A DNA stretch of 49,134 nucleotides from the NCBI GenBank assembly GCA_946221025.1, contig CAMIMS010000009.1, forward strand, positions 1-49,134. Direction: 5' to 3'. This DNA is from an uncultured Pseudoclavibacter sp. (lineage in GTDB: Bacteria > Actinomycetota > Actinomycetes > Actinomycetales > Microbacteriaceae). Position numbers and translations under genes: made by a program. The notes beneath the pieces were generated by a model, which ran no database searches, was not told the DNA's origin, and saw only the letters and a program-made list of their open reading frames with translations. Shown piece by piece: positions 24,928 through 32,117 of this stretch (the first letter of the stretch is position 1; every line of letters begins with the position of its first letter).

Positions 24928-25215
24928 CTACTTGACAGCAGCCTTGAGCTTCGAACCAGCGGTGATCTTCACACCCTTCGAAGCCGGGATGTCGATGCTC
25001 TCACCGGTCTGCGGGTTGCGGCCCTTGCGAGCCGAGCGCTGGGTCTGCTCGACCTGCATCCAACCGGGGATCGAAACCTTGGTGCCCTGCTTGGCGTGCG
25101 TGGCGAGCGAGGCGAAGAACGCGTCGAGCACTGCGCCAACCTGCGCCTGCGAGAGGTCGGTCTCGCCCGCAATCTCGGCGACGAGCTCACCCTTGTTCAC
25201 GGTCTTGTCTGCCAT
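24928..25215 (-). CDS. hup: HU family DNA-binding protein
   Basis: The 95-aa histone-like protein begins MADKTVNKGELVAEIA and has the HU core: a helix pair then GTKVSIPGWMQVEQ, the arm region ARKGRNPQTGESIDIPASK and a C-terminal helix. It lacks the Lys/Ala-rich tail of mycobacterial HupB. The ATG 25215 has AGGAGG 5 nt upstream, so an in-frame codon at 25236 was rejected. Confidence 0.96.
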   Translation of the reverse strand: MADKTVNKGELVAEIAGETDLSQAQVGAVLDAFFASLATHAKQGTKVSIPGWMQVEQTQRSARKGRNPQTGESIDIPASKGVKITAGSKLKAAVK

Positions 25216-25234
25216 GTGTCCTCCTGGACCTTTC

Positions 25235-25300
25235 ACCGCCGAAGCGGTCTTGACGAGTGGTCGTCTCGTGACGACCGAATCCTGTCCCCTAACAGGGACA
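25235..25300. promoter_or_regulatory. Three small hairpins in the HU leader
   Basis: ACCGC-CGAA-GCGGT (25235-25248), GGTCGTC-TCGT-GACGACC (25259-25276) and TGTCCC-CTAACA-GGGACA (25283-25300) are consecutive inverted repeats just upstream of the HU ribosome-binding site. They may structure the 5' UTR or be protein sites. The rest of the gap to 25484 carries the divergent promoters, which could not be placed. Confidence 0.45.
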
Positions 25301-25484
25301 TTACGCCCACGTGGGGTAGGCGGGTGAGGGTCACGCTACACACGGCTATGCGTGATTCCCGAACATTTGGGGCGAAACGCCGCGAAACACCGCGGATTTT
25401 CACGATTTTCAAACCTTCGGAAGCCTGGCGGCTGCCGTATCGGGGCATCATTGTCGCTCGGCTGTCACCGCTTGGAGGAGTTCG

Positions 25485-26357
25485 ATGCGAGCGCACATCG
25501 GCCCGCCCATGACCCCATTTGCCAGGCCCGGATGGGACCGGCAGCTTTGGCGCTTCATCCTTCTGGAGCTCAAGTGCTGCGTCTTCCCGATTCTCATTTT
25601 CGCGGGATTAGCCGTGACGCAGGTGGTGTGGTCGGTATTCGATCCACCGATGAGCCGAGCGGATGCGCTCCTCGTCTACGTGATCGTGATTCAGTTGGTC
25701 ATGGTGGCAAGCGGCATGGAAACGCTTCGCGAACTCGGCGTGATCTGCGCGTTCCACGTGATCGGCCTCACGCTCGAAGTGTTCAAAGTCGCGGTCGGCT
25801 CATGGGAATACCCGGACCCGGGAACCGCGCAGATCGGTGGCGTTCCCCTCTATTCGGGATTCATGTACGCGAGCGTCGGGTCGTATATCTGTCAGGCGTT
25901 TCGCCGCTTCGACTTGACGCTCACCCGCTATCGCCCGGTGCTCGCTACTGTGCTGGCGGTGCTCGCGTACCTGAACTTTTTCACGCACCATTTCATTCCG
26001 GATATGCGCTGGCTCATTGCCCTCGGGTTCCTCGCGGTGCTGTGGCCAACGCGCGTGCATTTCACGGTCGGACCACGGCGCTACTGGATGCCGCTCGCGC
26101 TCGCCTACGTGCTCATCGGGTGCGCCCTATGGGTGGCGGAGAACGGGGGAACCCTGCTGCAGTCGTGGCGCTATCCCGGGCAGGAAACAGGATGGGAACC
26201 GGTTCACGTTGGCAAGCTCGGTTCCTGGACCCTGCTGGTGAGCCTCAGCTTTGCACTGGTTGCCACCGTCAAGTCGAGCGAAGGCGTGCTGTACGGCGAG
26301 GGCCCGCCGCGCGTCACGCGGATCGGCCTTGGGCGCACGGCACCGGGCGAGCCGTGA
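25485..26357 (+). CDS. DUF817 family integral membrane protein
   Basis: The 290-aa protein has about eight membrane helices and family-like segments: ELKCCVFPILIF, SGMETLRELGVICAFHVIG, VGSWEYPDP, GSYICQAFRRF, NFFTHHFIPDMRW and GSWTLLVSLSFALVA. The function of DUF817 (YoaT-like) is not known. The ATG has GGAGGAG about 4 nt upstream. It runs toward the surface-protein gene, with 62 bp between the stops. Confidence 0.85.
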   Translation: MRAHIGPPMTPFARPGWDRQLWRFILLELKCCVFPILIFAGLAVTQVVWSVFDPPMSRADALLVYVIVIQLVMVASGMETLRELGVICAFHVIGLTLEVFKVAVGSWEYPDPGTAQIGGVPLYSGFMYASVGSYICQAFRRFDLTLTRYRPVLATVLAVLAYLNFFTHHFIPDMRWLIALGFLAVLWPTRVHFTVGPRRYWMPLALAYVLIGCALWVAENGGTLLQSWRYPGQETGWEPVHVGKLGSWTLLVSLSFALVATVKSSEGVLYGEGPPRVTRIGLGRTAPGEP

Positions 26358-26419
26358 GCGCGCGCTGCGGGTGGCACGGCGTCGATTGAGCGGACGCCCG
26401 CGCGTATGTCGACCGCGGG

Positions 26420-27499
26420 TTACTCGGATGCGGACCGACGGCGCTGAAGCAGCATCCCGCCAAATGACGCGGTTCCGAGCCCGAGCAGGAGCACGCCCAT
26501 GGTCGACAGTTCTGAACCGGTGGCGGTGAGGCCACGCTGGCTCGTCGAGGTGCTGCTCACCATGCTGGATGCCTGGCTGTTCGGGGACACCGTTGTGGTG
26601 ACGGCCGTCGATGACTGGTTCGATGCCTCACCCGGAGCCGCGAGCTGCCCGGTTCCTACGTTCTCTCGTGTGCCGGGAACCGTGGTCGGTGTCGCAGTCG
26701 GCACTCGCCCGGGGCCGCGCGTGAATGAGGGGGTCCGGGTGGCGGAGGGAGTCGTGATCGGGATCGGGATGACCGTGGGGGTCGTCGTCGTGCCCTCGTT
26801 CGGGTCGACGGTCGACGTTTGCGTGGGCTCAGCGGTGGTGGTTTGCGTCGCTTCGGCGGTCGGCGATTCGCTGGTTGTCGCCGTCGGAGTCTGCGTCGCT
26901 TCCGAAGTGGACGGGGCCGTCGTGTCGGTCGTGGGCGCAGGCGACTCGGTGCCTCCGGGGGTTGAAGTCTCGGTGCTCACCGCATCGGGGGTCGGCTCGG
27001 CCGTGGACGCCGGCTCGTTTGACTGAGCAGGCTCAGCCGTGGGAGTGGCGGTCGAAGTCGCCGTTACGGGCGCGGTCGAGGTCTCCAGCGGAACCGACGT
27101 GGCAGCGGGGCTGGGAACCGGGCTGGTCGTGGGGCCGTCGCCGGTTCGATCCGACGAGGCCGGGAGCTTCGTGTCGAGTGACGGCATCTTCTGCGATGAG
27201 GCAGCCGGGATGCTGGGGCGCGAACGGTCCACCGCGACCTCGCTGCCGCTCAGTCCCCGACTCGATCCGACAGATCCGCCAAAGAAGGCGGTGGGCTCGT
27301 TCCCGCCGGCCGGCGCTGCGTTCATCGCCGCGGAAACCGGCGCATCCTGGACGCTCCCCGCGCGGCTCGATGCTTCACTCGCGTGAGCGTTCGAAACGGA
27401 TTCGATGTGGATGGAAGGAGCGAGAACCAGAAAACCGGCGACGGTGCCGGCGAGGGTGGAACGCCAACCGGGCAGGTGGCGGTCACTGGGCTGCTGCAT
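26420..27499 (-). CDS. Ser/Thr/Pro-rich cell-surface protein with LTATG sorting-like C-terminus
   Basis: The 359-aa protein has a signal peptide (STLAGTVAGFLVLAPSIHI...SNAHASEA). About 200 residues of Thr/Ser/Pro/Glu-rich low-complexity sequence follow (TPTAEPAQSNEPAST and similar). The C-terminus is LTATG, a hydrophobic helix and RRRSASE. The end has the form of a sortase signal (LxxTG, membrane span, positive tail), although the motif is not canonical LPxTG. The likely role is a mucin-like wall-anchored stalk. ATG 27499 is chosen for the GAGGA 8 nt upstream and the signal peptide; the longer frame to 27652 adds no recognisable sequence. Confidence 0.7.
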   Translation of the reverse strand: MQQPSDRHLPGWRSTLAGTVAGFLVLAPSIHIESVSNAHASEASSRAGSVQDAPVSAAMNAAPAGGNEPTAFFGGSVGSSRGLSGSEVAVDRSRPSIPAASSQKMPSLDTKLPASSDRTGDGPTTSPVPSPAATSVPLETSTAPVTATSTATPTAEPAQSNEPASTAEPTPDAVSTETSTPGGTESPAPTTDTTAPSTSEATQTPTATTSESPTAEATQTTTAEPTQTSTVDPNEGTTTTPTVIPIPITTPSATRTPSFTRGPGRVPTATPTTVPGTRENVGTGQLAAPGEASNQSSTAVTTTVSPNSQASSMVSSTSTSQRGLTATGSELSTMGVLLLGLGTASFGGMLLQRRRSASE

Positions 27500-27650
27500 G
27501 TGGCGATCCTCGATGGGACAGGGTGCGATCACGGGAAATCGCGGGTCGCGGTCACCCCCGTTCACGACCCTCGAAAGACGCAGAAAGTATCCCACAGCAA
27601 GCAGGCGCGCCGTGCGCCGCGTTTCGCCCCGAACGTTTGCGGGAAACGAC

Positions 27651-27680
27651 AAATGGGGCGCCCGGGCGGGCGCCCCATTT
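27651..27680 (-). terminator. Strong hairpin terminator after rpsN
   Basis: A perfect 13-bp stem (AAATGGGGCGCCC at 27651-27663 with its complement at 27668-27680) closes on a 4-nt loop and ends in ATTT on either strand. It lies 36 bp after the rpsN stop. The surrounding 27500-27715 gap otherwise holds only the upstream region of the surface-protein gene. Confidence 0.85.
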
Positions 27681-27715
27681 CGGGGAGTGGGGTGCAGCTT
27701 TCGCCGCTCGAGCTG

Positions 27716-28021
27716 TTACCAGCTCGACTTCGTGATGCCGGGGAGTTCGCCCCGGTGAGCCATCTCGCGGAAGCGAACACGCGAAACGCCGAACTTGGTG
27801 AGCACACCGCGGGGGCGGCCGTCGATCGAGTCGCGGCTGCGCACGCGAACCGGCGACGCGTCGCGGGGAAGCTTCTGCAGAGCGACGCGAGCGGCCTCGC
27901 GCGACTCGTCGGTGCCGTTCGGGTCGATGAGCTGCTTCTTCAGCTCCTTGCGACGCTCGGCGTAGCGCTCGACGGTGGCCTTGCGCTGCTCGTTCTTGGC
28001 GATCTTGCTCTTCTTAGCCAT
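27716..28021 (-). CDS. rpsN: Ribosomal protein S14, zinc-independent long form
   Basis: The 101-aa protein (MAKKSKIAKNEQRK ... GELPGITKSSW) has the long-form S14 length and conserved end, and contains no cysteine, so it cannot bind zinc like the short CxxC form. It is the third gene of rpmB-rpmG-rpsN, starting 2 nt after the rpmG stop. In other actinobacteria such Cys-free versions are Zur-controlled back-ups; here no Zur box was found upstream. Confidence 0.97.
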   Translation of the reverse strand: MAKKSKIAKNEQRKATVERYAERRKELKKQLIDPNGTDESREAARVALQKLPRDASPVRVRSRDSIDGRPRGVLTKFGVSRVRFREMAHRGELPGITKSSW

Positions 28022-28023
28022 GC

Positions 28024-28194
28024 CTAGCGCTCCTCTCGGAATTCGACGTGCTTGCGAACCACCGGGTCGTACTTCTTCAGCACGAGGCGGTCGGGGGTGT
28101 TGCGGCGGTTCTTCTTCGTGACGTACGTGAAGCCGGTGCCGGCAGTCGAACGGAGCTTGATGATCGGACGGACGTCCTGACCCTTCTTCGCCAT
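28024..28194 (-). CDS. rpmG: Ribosomal protein L33, cysteine-free form
   Basis: The 56-aa protein begins MAKKGQDVRPIIKLRSTAGT and continues with the conserved L33 core TYVTKKNRRNTPDRL and KKYDPVVRKHV, ending EFREER. The CxxC pairs of the zinc form are absent. Its ATG overlaps the rpmB stop as TAATG (28192-28196), and its TAG is 2 nt before rpsN, so the three genes are translationally linked. Confidence 0.97.
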   Translation of the reverse strand: MAKKGQDVRPIIKLRSTAGTGFTYVTKKNRRNTPDRLVLKKYDPVVRKHVEFREER

Positions 28195-28430
28195 TAGAGC
28201 TTGACCCCCTTCGCGATGAGCTCGGCGACGACCGACTCGATGCCACGAGCGTCAATGACCTTGATGCCCTTGGCCGAGACGTTGAGCGTCACGTTGCGCT
28301 TGAGCGACGGCACGTAGTACGTCTTCTTCTGAATGTTCGGGTCGAACCGGCGCTTGGTGCGACGGTGCGAGTGCGAAATCTGGTGACCGAATCCGGGCTT
28401 GGCCCCGGTCACTTGGCACACTGCTGCCAT
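28194..28430 (-). CDS. rpmB: Ribosomal protein L28
   Basis: The 78-aa protein (MAAVCQVTGAKPGFGHQISH ... ELIAKGVKL) shows the L28 signature with SHRRTKRRFDPN. It has one cysteine only, so it is the non-zinc (C-) form. GGAGG precedes the ATG. It is the first gene of the rpmB-rpmG-rpsN operon. Confidence 0.97.
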   Translation of the reverse strand: MAAVCQVTGAKPGFGHQISHSHRRTKRRFDPNIQKKTYYVPSLKRNVTLNVSAKGIKVIDARGIESVVAELIAKGVKL

Positions 28431-28560
28431 TGGTTCCTCCATCAATACCGTGGCCGCGGACGCGACCACCCAAGATCTCTTGTCTGCAGCCGGGCGCCTC
28501 AGTGCAGCGAACCAGCCGCGGTGTTGGTCAGAGGGGAACCCCGACGCACACCAAGGGGAT

Positions 28561-28589
28561 ACTTTACGCGCGCTTATCTTGCAGCGCAA
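28561..28589 (-). promoter_or_regulatory. Predicted rpmB-rpmG-rpsN promoter
   Basis: On the minus strand TTGCGC (28589-28584) and TAAAGT (28566-28561) are exactly 17 nt apart, about 130 nt upstream of rpmB. No Zur-like inverted repeat overlaps it, suggesting constitutive ribosomal-protein expression. Confidence 0.55.
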
Positions 28590-28673
28590 TAGCGAGTTTG
28601 ACTTCGGATGCGTTCACGTGGCTCGGGGTGTCGCCATTCAGGTCGATGCACTTGCGCTGTGTAGAAACGCAGT

Positions 28674-29195
28674 ATGAAGGCAATCCGTGTTGCGACGCTC
28701 GGGGCGGTGCTTCTGCTGAGTGGCTGCGCAATAGAGTCCGAACCGACGCTCCCGCCGACCGAGCCGCTCACGGTTGAGTCCGTCCCCGGTCGCTTCGATG
28801 CGCTGCTGGCGGATGTGGTCACCGCCCTTGAGGGAATCGGTGCAACCGATCACAAGACCCCGCAAGACATCGGAAACGACGCACGAGGCTTCGATTTCAA
28901 AGACGGGCGCTGCCTCTTCCACTCCGGCACCGGAGAGATCACGATCGGGCTGATCACCATGGATCGAAATGAGATTCGTGACGCGGTCAACCCCGTACTC
29001 GAGCGGCACGGTTTCTCACACATCCAGTTCGACGACGGCCCGCAAAGCTGGTTCGTGATCTACGCGAACGATGCGAACGGAAGCTCCATCACCGTAGCTG
29101 GCCGGGGGAACAATTCGATCGGGGCCCGAAGCGGCCCCATCCCGGGCGTTGACGAGGCGCAGTGCGAAGCACTTGCCGCCGAGAATCACCCGTGA
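28674..29195 (+). CDS. Small secreted lipoprotein, function unknown
   Basis: The 173-aa protein has a lipoprotein signal peptide (MKAIRVATLGAVLLLSGC; lipobox LSGC, lipidated Cys 18) and a compact 155-residue domain with cysteines at GRCLFHSG and EAQCEALAAE that could form a disulfide. I do not recognise the family. No Shine-Dalgarno is present; TAGAAA lies 6 nt before the ATG, consistent with a leaderless transcript. It is divergent from rpmB and convergent with zur, 22 bp from the zur stop. Confidence 0.8.
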   Translation: MKAIRVATLGAVLLLSGCAIESEPTLPPTEPLTVESVPGRFDALLADVVTALEGIGATDHKTPQDIGNDARGFDFKDGRCLFHSGTGEITIGLITMDRNEIRDAVNPVLERHGFSHIQFDDGPQSWFVIYANDANGSSITVAGRGNNSIGARSGPIPGVDEAQCEALAAENHP

Positions 29196-29217
29196 GGCTC
29201 GTCAGATTGAGAAACCT

Positions 29218-29643
29218 TTAGACACCGGCGCACGCCGCGCACACGCCAGAGATATCGATCACGTGGCGCTGCTGACGGAACCCGTGACGAGTGGCGACCG
29301 CATCCGCCCACCGCTCAACCTCATCCGCTTCGAGCTCGACCGTCGTGCCGCATTCGGTGCACACGAGGTGGTGGTGGTGCCCGTCGGTCTCGCACAGCCG
29401 GTAAACGGTCTCGCCCTCGGGTGACTGCATCGAATCGACTTCGCCGTCTTCGGCCATCGTCGCGAGCGCGCGGTACACCGTCGCGATACCGACGCGGGAT
29501 CCCGACTGCTCGAGGGCCGCGTGCAGTGAACTCGCGCTTTCGAACGCTCCGGATGCTTCGAGGGCGTCGCGCACGGCCTGCTTCTGCTTTGTTTGCCGCC
29601 GCACGACCGGTTTCTCAGCGGCGCACCCATCCGGTTTGCTCAC
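29218..29643 (-). CDS. zur: Zur/FurB, zinc-responsive Fur-family repressor
   Basis: The 141-aa protein has an N-terminal winged helix (RRQTKQKQAVRDALE, RVGIATVYRALATM) and a dimerisation domain with metal ligands DGHHHHLVCTEC and C-terminal CAAC (structural Zn-Cys4). Zur is preferred to Fur because the gene is the last of a zinc-ABC operon. GTG 29643 overlaps the permease stop as GTGA and has GGAGG 9 nt upstream. With the operator at 33578 this implies that zur is repressed by its own product. Confidence 0.92.
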   Translation of the reverse strand: MSKPDGCAAEKPVVRRQTKQKQAVRDALEASGAFESASSLHAALEQSGSRVGIATVYRALATMAEDGEVDSMQSPEGETVYRLCETDGHHHHLVCTECGTTVELEADEVERWADAVATRHGFRQQRHVIDISGVCAACAGV

Positions 29644-30542
29644 GCGTTCGCACCTCCAACCGCTGATCGCTCCCCCATCGTGACACGGCGCTCCTGGTCG
29701 TCTTCGGCAGATTCGCGATCGGCCCTCGCCCGAAGAACCGTCGCACTGCCTTTGCCGACCCCGACCGCGCGAAGCGCGAGCGCGACGAGGTAGAGCACGC
29801 CCGCGGCCACCGCGATTGAACCGCCGGCCGCGAACCCGAACCACCTGGATGCGAATAGGCCCGCGATCGCGCACAGCACGCTTCCGGCAACGGTGAGCGG
29901 CACCATCCGCTCCCATTTCTTCGTGAGCAAAAGCGCGGATGCAGCGGGGCCTGCCAGCAGCGCCACGCTCAGCATTGTGCCGAGGGCCGGGATGAGCAGG
30001 GCCACGCTGATCGCGATGACGGCGAGCAGGCCCGCATCCAGCCGTCGCTCCGAGAAGCCGGCCGCGCCGTAGCCGATCGCATCGGCAGTCGAGAACAGGA
30101 TGCGCCGGCGCAGGAGAAGAAGGAGCACCGCGATGATGAGCGTCCACGCTCCGAGCATGATGAGCGTTTCATCGGGGAGCGTGAGGATCGACCCCGTCAG
30201 GAGCGACTCCACCTGCGTCGCCGATGAGGGCGCGAGCGAGGCGATCGCGATGCCGAGCGCGAACCCGCCGGTGAAGATGATGCCGGCGATCGCCTCCTCC
30301 CCCTGCCGTCGCACCCGCCCGAGCGCGTTCATGATGGCGACGAGCGCAATGCTTCCAGCGCCCGCGCCAACCCACACCGGCCACCCGACGATCGATGCCG
30401 CGACCGCGCCCGGGAACGCCGCGTGCCCGATGGCGACGGTGAAAAACACGCGACGGCGCAGCACCACGAGCGTGCCGACGAGCCCGCAGAGCACGCCCAC
30501 GATCACGCACGCCGCGATCGCGCGGAGGAAGTAGTCATGCAT
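29640..30542 (-). CDS. Metal (zinc) ABC transporter permease, second subunit
   Basis: The 300-aa protein has about eight to nine membrane helices of the ABC-3 family (RRVFFTVAIGHAAFPGAVAA; LSVALLAGPAASALLLTK) and an ~40-residue charged tail (ADRESAEDDQERRVTM). ATG 30542 overlaps the preceding permease by 8 bp and has AAGGAGG 6 nt upstream. It pairs with the permease at 30535 as a heterodimeric channel. Confidence 0.9.
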   Translation of the reverse strand: MHDYFLRAIAACVIVGVLCGLVGTLVVLRRRVFFTVAIGHAAFPGAVAASIVGWPVWVGAGAGSIALVAIMNALGRVRRQGEEAIAGIIFTGGFALGIAIASLAPSSATQVESLLTGSILTLPDETLIMLGAWTLIIAVLLLLLRRRILFSTADAIGYGAAGFSERRLDAGLLAVIAISVALLIPALGTMLSVALLAGPAASALLLTKKWERMVPLTVAGSVLCAIAGLFASRWFGFAAGGSIAVAAGVLYLVALALRAVGVGKGSATVLRARADRESAEDDQERRVTMGERSAVGGANA

Positions 30543-31416
30543 GCTGTTCCTCCTTTGCCCTCTTCGCGCGTGCCGTTCGCGGGCGCGAACGGGTTCCCCC
30601 ATCGGCGATCGCCCGGCCGCTAACGGCGACGAGGTAACCGATAAGCAGCACCAGCACGCAGCTCGCCGCCGGTGAGACGTGCAGGTTCCACTCGACCGAC
30701 GCGATCGTCGCGAGGCCAAGCCCGGCCACGGGCAGCAGACCACCAGCGAGGACCGCGGTCACGGTGGCGACGCGCGAGTCGCGACTCACGAGCCGACCGA
30801 TGACCGGCGGCACGAGCAGCAGCGCCACAACGAGCAGGTTGCCGACGATGCGAACGCCCGCAACGACGATGAGCGCGATGGCGATGTTCAGGATGAGGTC
30901 GAGCGCGATCACGCGGTGCCCGGCCGCCCGCGCGCCATCGGCGTCGAATGAGAGGAACGTCTGCGCTCGCCACGTGCAGCCGAGGAGGATGAGGGTGAGC
31001 ACCCCGAGCACCGTGACGATCGCGAGGTCGTTCGTAGTTGCCGTGAGCACGTGCCCGACGAGCACATGCTCGAGCCCCCCGGTGAACCCGCGTATGCCCG
31101 AGACCAGCACAACACCAAGGCCGAACAGCCCCGTGAAGATGACGGCGAGCCCGGCACCCGGCCTGATGGATGAGAGCTCGATGAGCGTGAGCGCGATCGT
31201 CGCGAAGACGGCTCCGATAGCCGCGCCGATATAGGTTCCGTTCACTCCGGCGAACGCGAACCCGATCACGATCGCGGGGAAGATCGCGTGCACGAGGCCG
31301 TCGGCGAACATCTCGCGGCGGCGGAGGTTCAGCTGCATGCCGACGAGCGACGCGCACGCGCCGAGCATCCCGAGTGCCGCCGCCGGGACGGCGAGAAAGA
31401 TCGCGATATCGATCAT
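30535..31416 (-). CDS. Metal (zinc) ABC transporter permease, first subunit
   Basis: The 293-aa protein has ABC-3 family helices (LRRREMFADGLVHAIFPAIVIGF; GNLLVVALLLVPPVIGRLVS) and a basic C-terminus. Its ATG overlaps the ATPase stop (ATGA). It is about as long as ZnuB but has a distinct sister subunit rather than acting as a homodimer. Confidence 0.9.
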   Translation of the reverse strand: MIDIAIFLAVPAAALGMLGACASLVGMQLNLRRREMFADGLVHAIFPAIVIGFAFAGVNGTYIGAAIGAVFATIALTLIELSSIRPGAGLAVIFTGLFGLGVVLVSGIRGFTGGLEHVLVGHVLTATTNDLAIVTVLGVLTLILLGCTWRAQTFLSFDADGARAAGHRVIALDLILNIAIALIVVAGVRIVGNLLVVALLLVPPVIGRLVSRDSRVATVTAVLAGGLLPVAGLGLATIASVEWNLHVSPAASCVLVLLIGYLVAVSGRAIADGGTRSRPRTARAKRAKEEQHA

Positions 31417-32117
31417 TCGTCGATTCCGGTCGGGGGTAGTTCGCTGAAGCTCACCTGCGTGCCGTCGAGCTCGAGCACATGCGAGCAGACCGCATCCGCG
31501 AGTGACGGATCGTGGGTCGACACCATGATCGCAACGCCCTCGGCCCGAAGCTCCAGCAGCAGGTCAACGAGGCGCTCACGCGATTCGGCGTCGAGTCCGT
31601 TGAACGGTTCATCGAGCAGGATCAGCCGCGGGTTCGAGACGAGCGCCCGCGCGAGCAGCCCGCGCTGCTGCTGGCCACCCGAGAGCGACCCGAAGTGCGC
31701 GCCCTGTCGTTCGCGAAGCCCGACCCGCTCGATGGCGCCTGTAACGCGTTCGCGCTGCTCGCGGCGAAGCGGCAGGATGCTCGGCGCTTCGCGGGTGAGA
31801 CCGAGTTCGACGACCTGCTTCAGCGAGATGGGGAACTCGGGGTCGATGCCATCTCGCTGCGGGAGGTATCCGATGCGCTGGAGGGCCTCGCGGTCTCCCG
31901 GCTCCTGCCCGAGCACTTCGAGCGTTCCGTGCACGACCGGAACGATGCCGAGCACCGCCTGGATGAGCGTGGATTTTCCGGCACCGTTCGGACCGATGAG
32001 CGCGACCGACTCACCCTCGCCCACGTCGAAATGAAGGTCGGTGAGAACCGGTTCGGACGTCGTGCCGGAGTAGGCGAGCGCTGCCTGCCGAGCGGTGATG
32101 ACCGGGGGCACGCTCAC
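31413..32117 (-). CDS. znuC: Metal (zinc) ABC transporter ATP-binding protein
   Basis: The 234-aa ATPase has Walker A LIGPNGAGKSTL, the Q-loop YLPQRDGIDPEFP typical of metal-ABC ATPases, signature SLSGGQQQRGLLARAL, Walker B RLILLDEPFNGLD and switch His in IMVSTHDPS. The start is GTG 32117, overlapping the substrate-binding-protein stop as GTGA; an ATG further upstream lies inside that gene. Confidence 0.93.
   Translation of the reverse strand: MSVPPVITARQAALAYSGTTSEPVLTDLHFDVGEGESVALIGPNGAGKSTLIQAVLGIVPVVHGTLEVLGQEPGDREALQRIGYLPQRDGIDPEFPISLKQVVELGLTREAPSILPLRREQRERVTGAIERVGLRERQGAHFGSLSGGQQQRGLLARALVSNPRLILLDEPFNGLDAESRERLVDLLLELRAEGVAIMVSTHDPSLADAVCSHVLELDGTQVSFSELPPTGIDE

Noticed and set aside
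25233..25496. 87-aa minus-strand frame upstream of HU
   Set aside because: Basic, motif-free translation across the divergent promoter region and overlapping the HU leader hairpins.
28431..28673. Zur box upstream of rpmB
   Set aside because: No inverted repeat resembling TAATGA-N3-TCATTA or related forms is present between rpmB and the lipoprotein gene.
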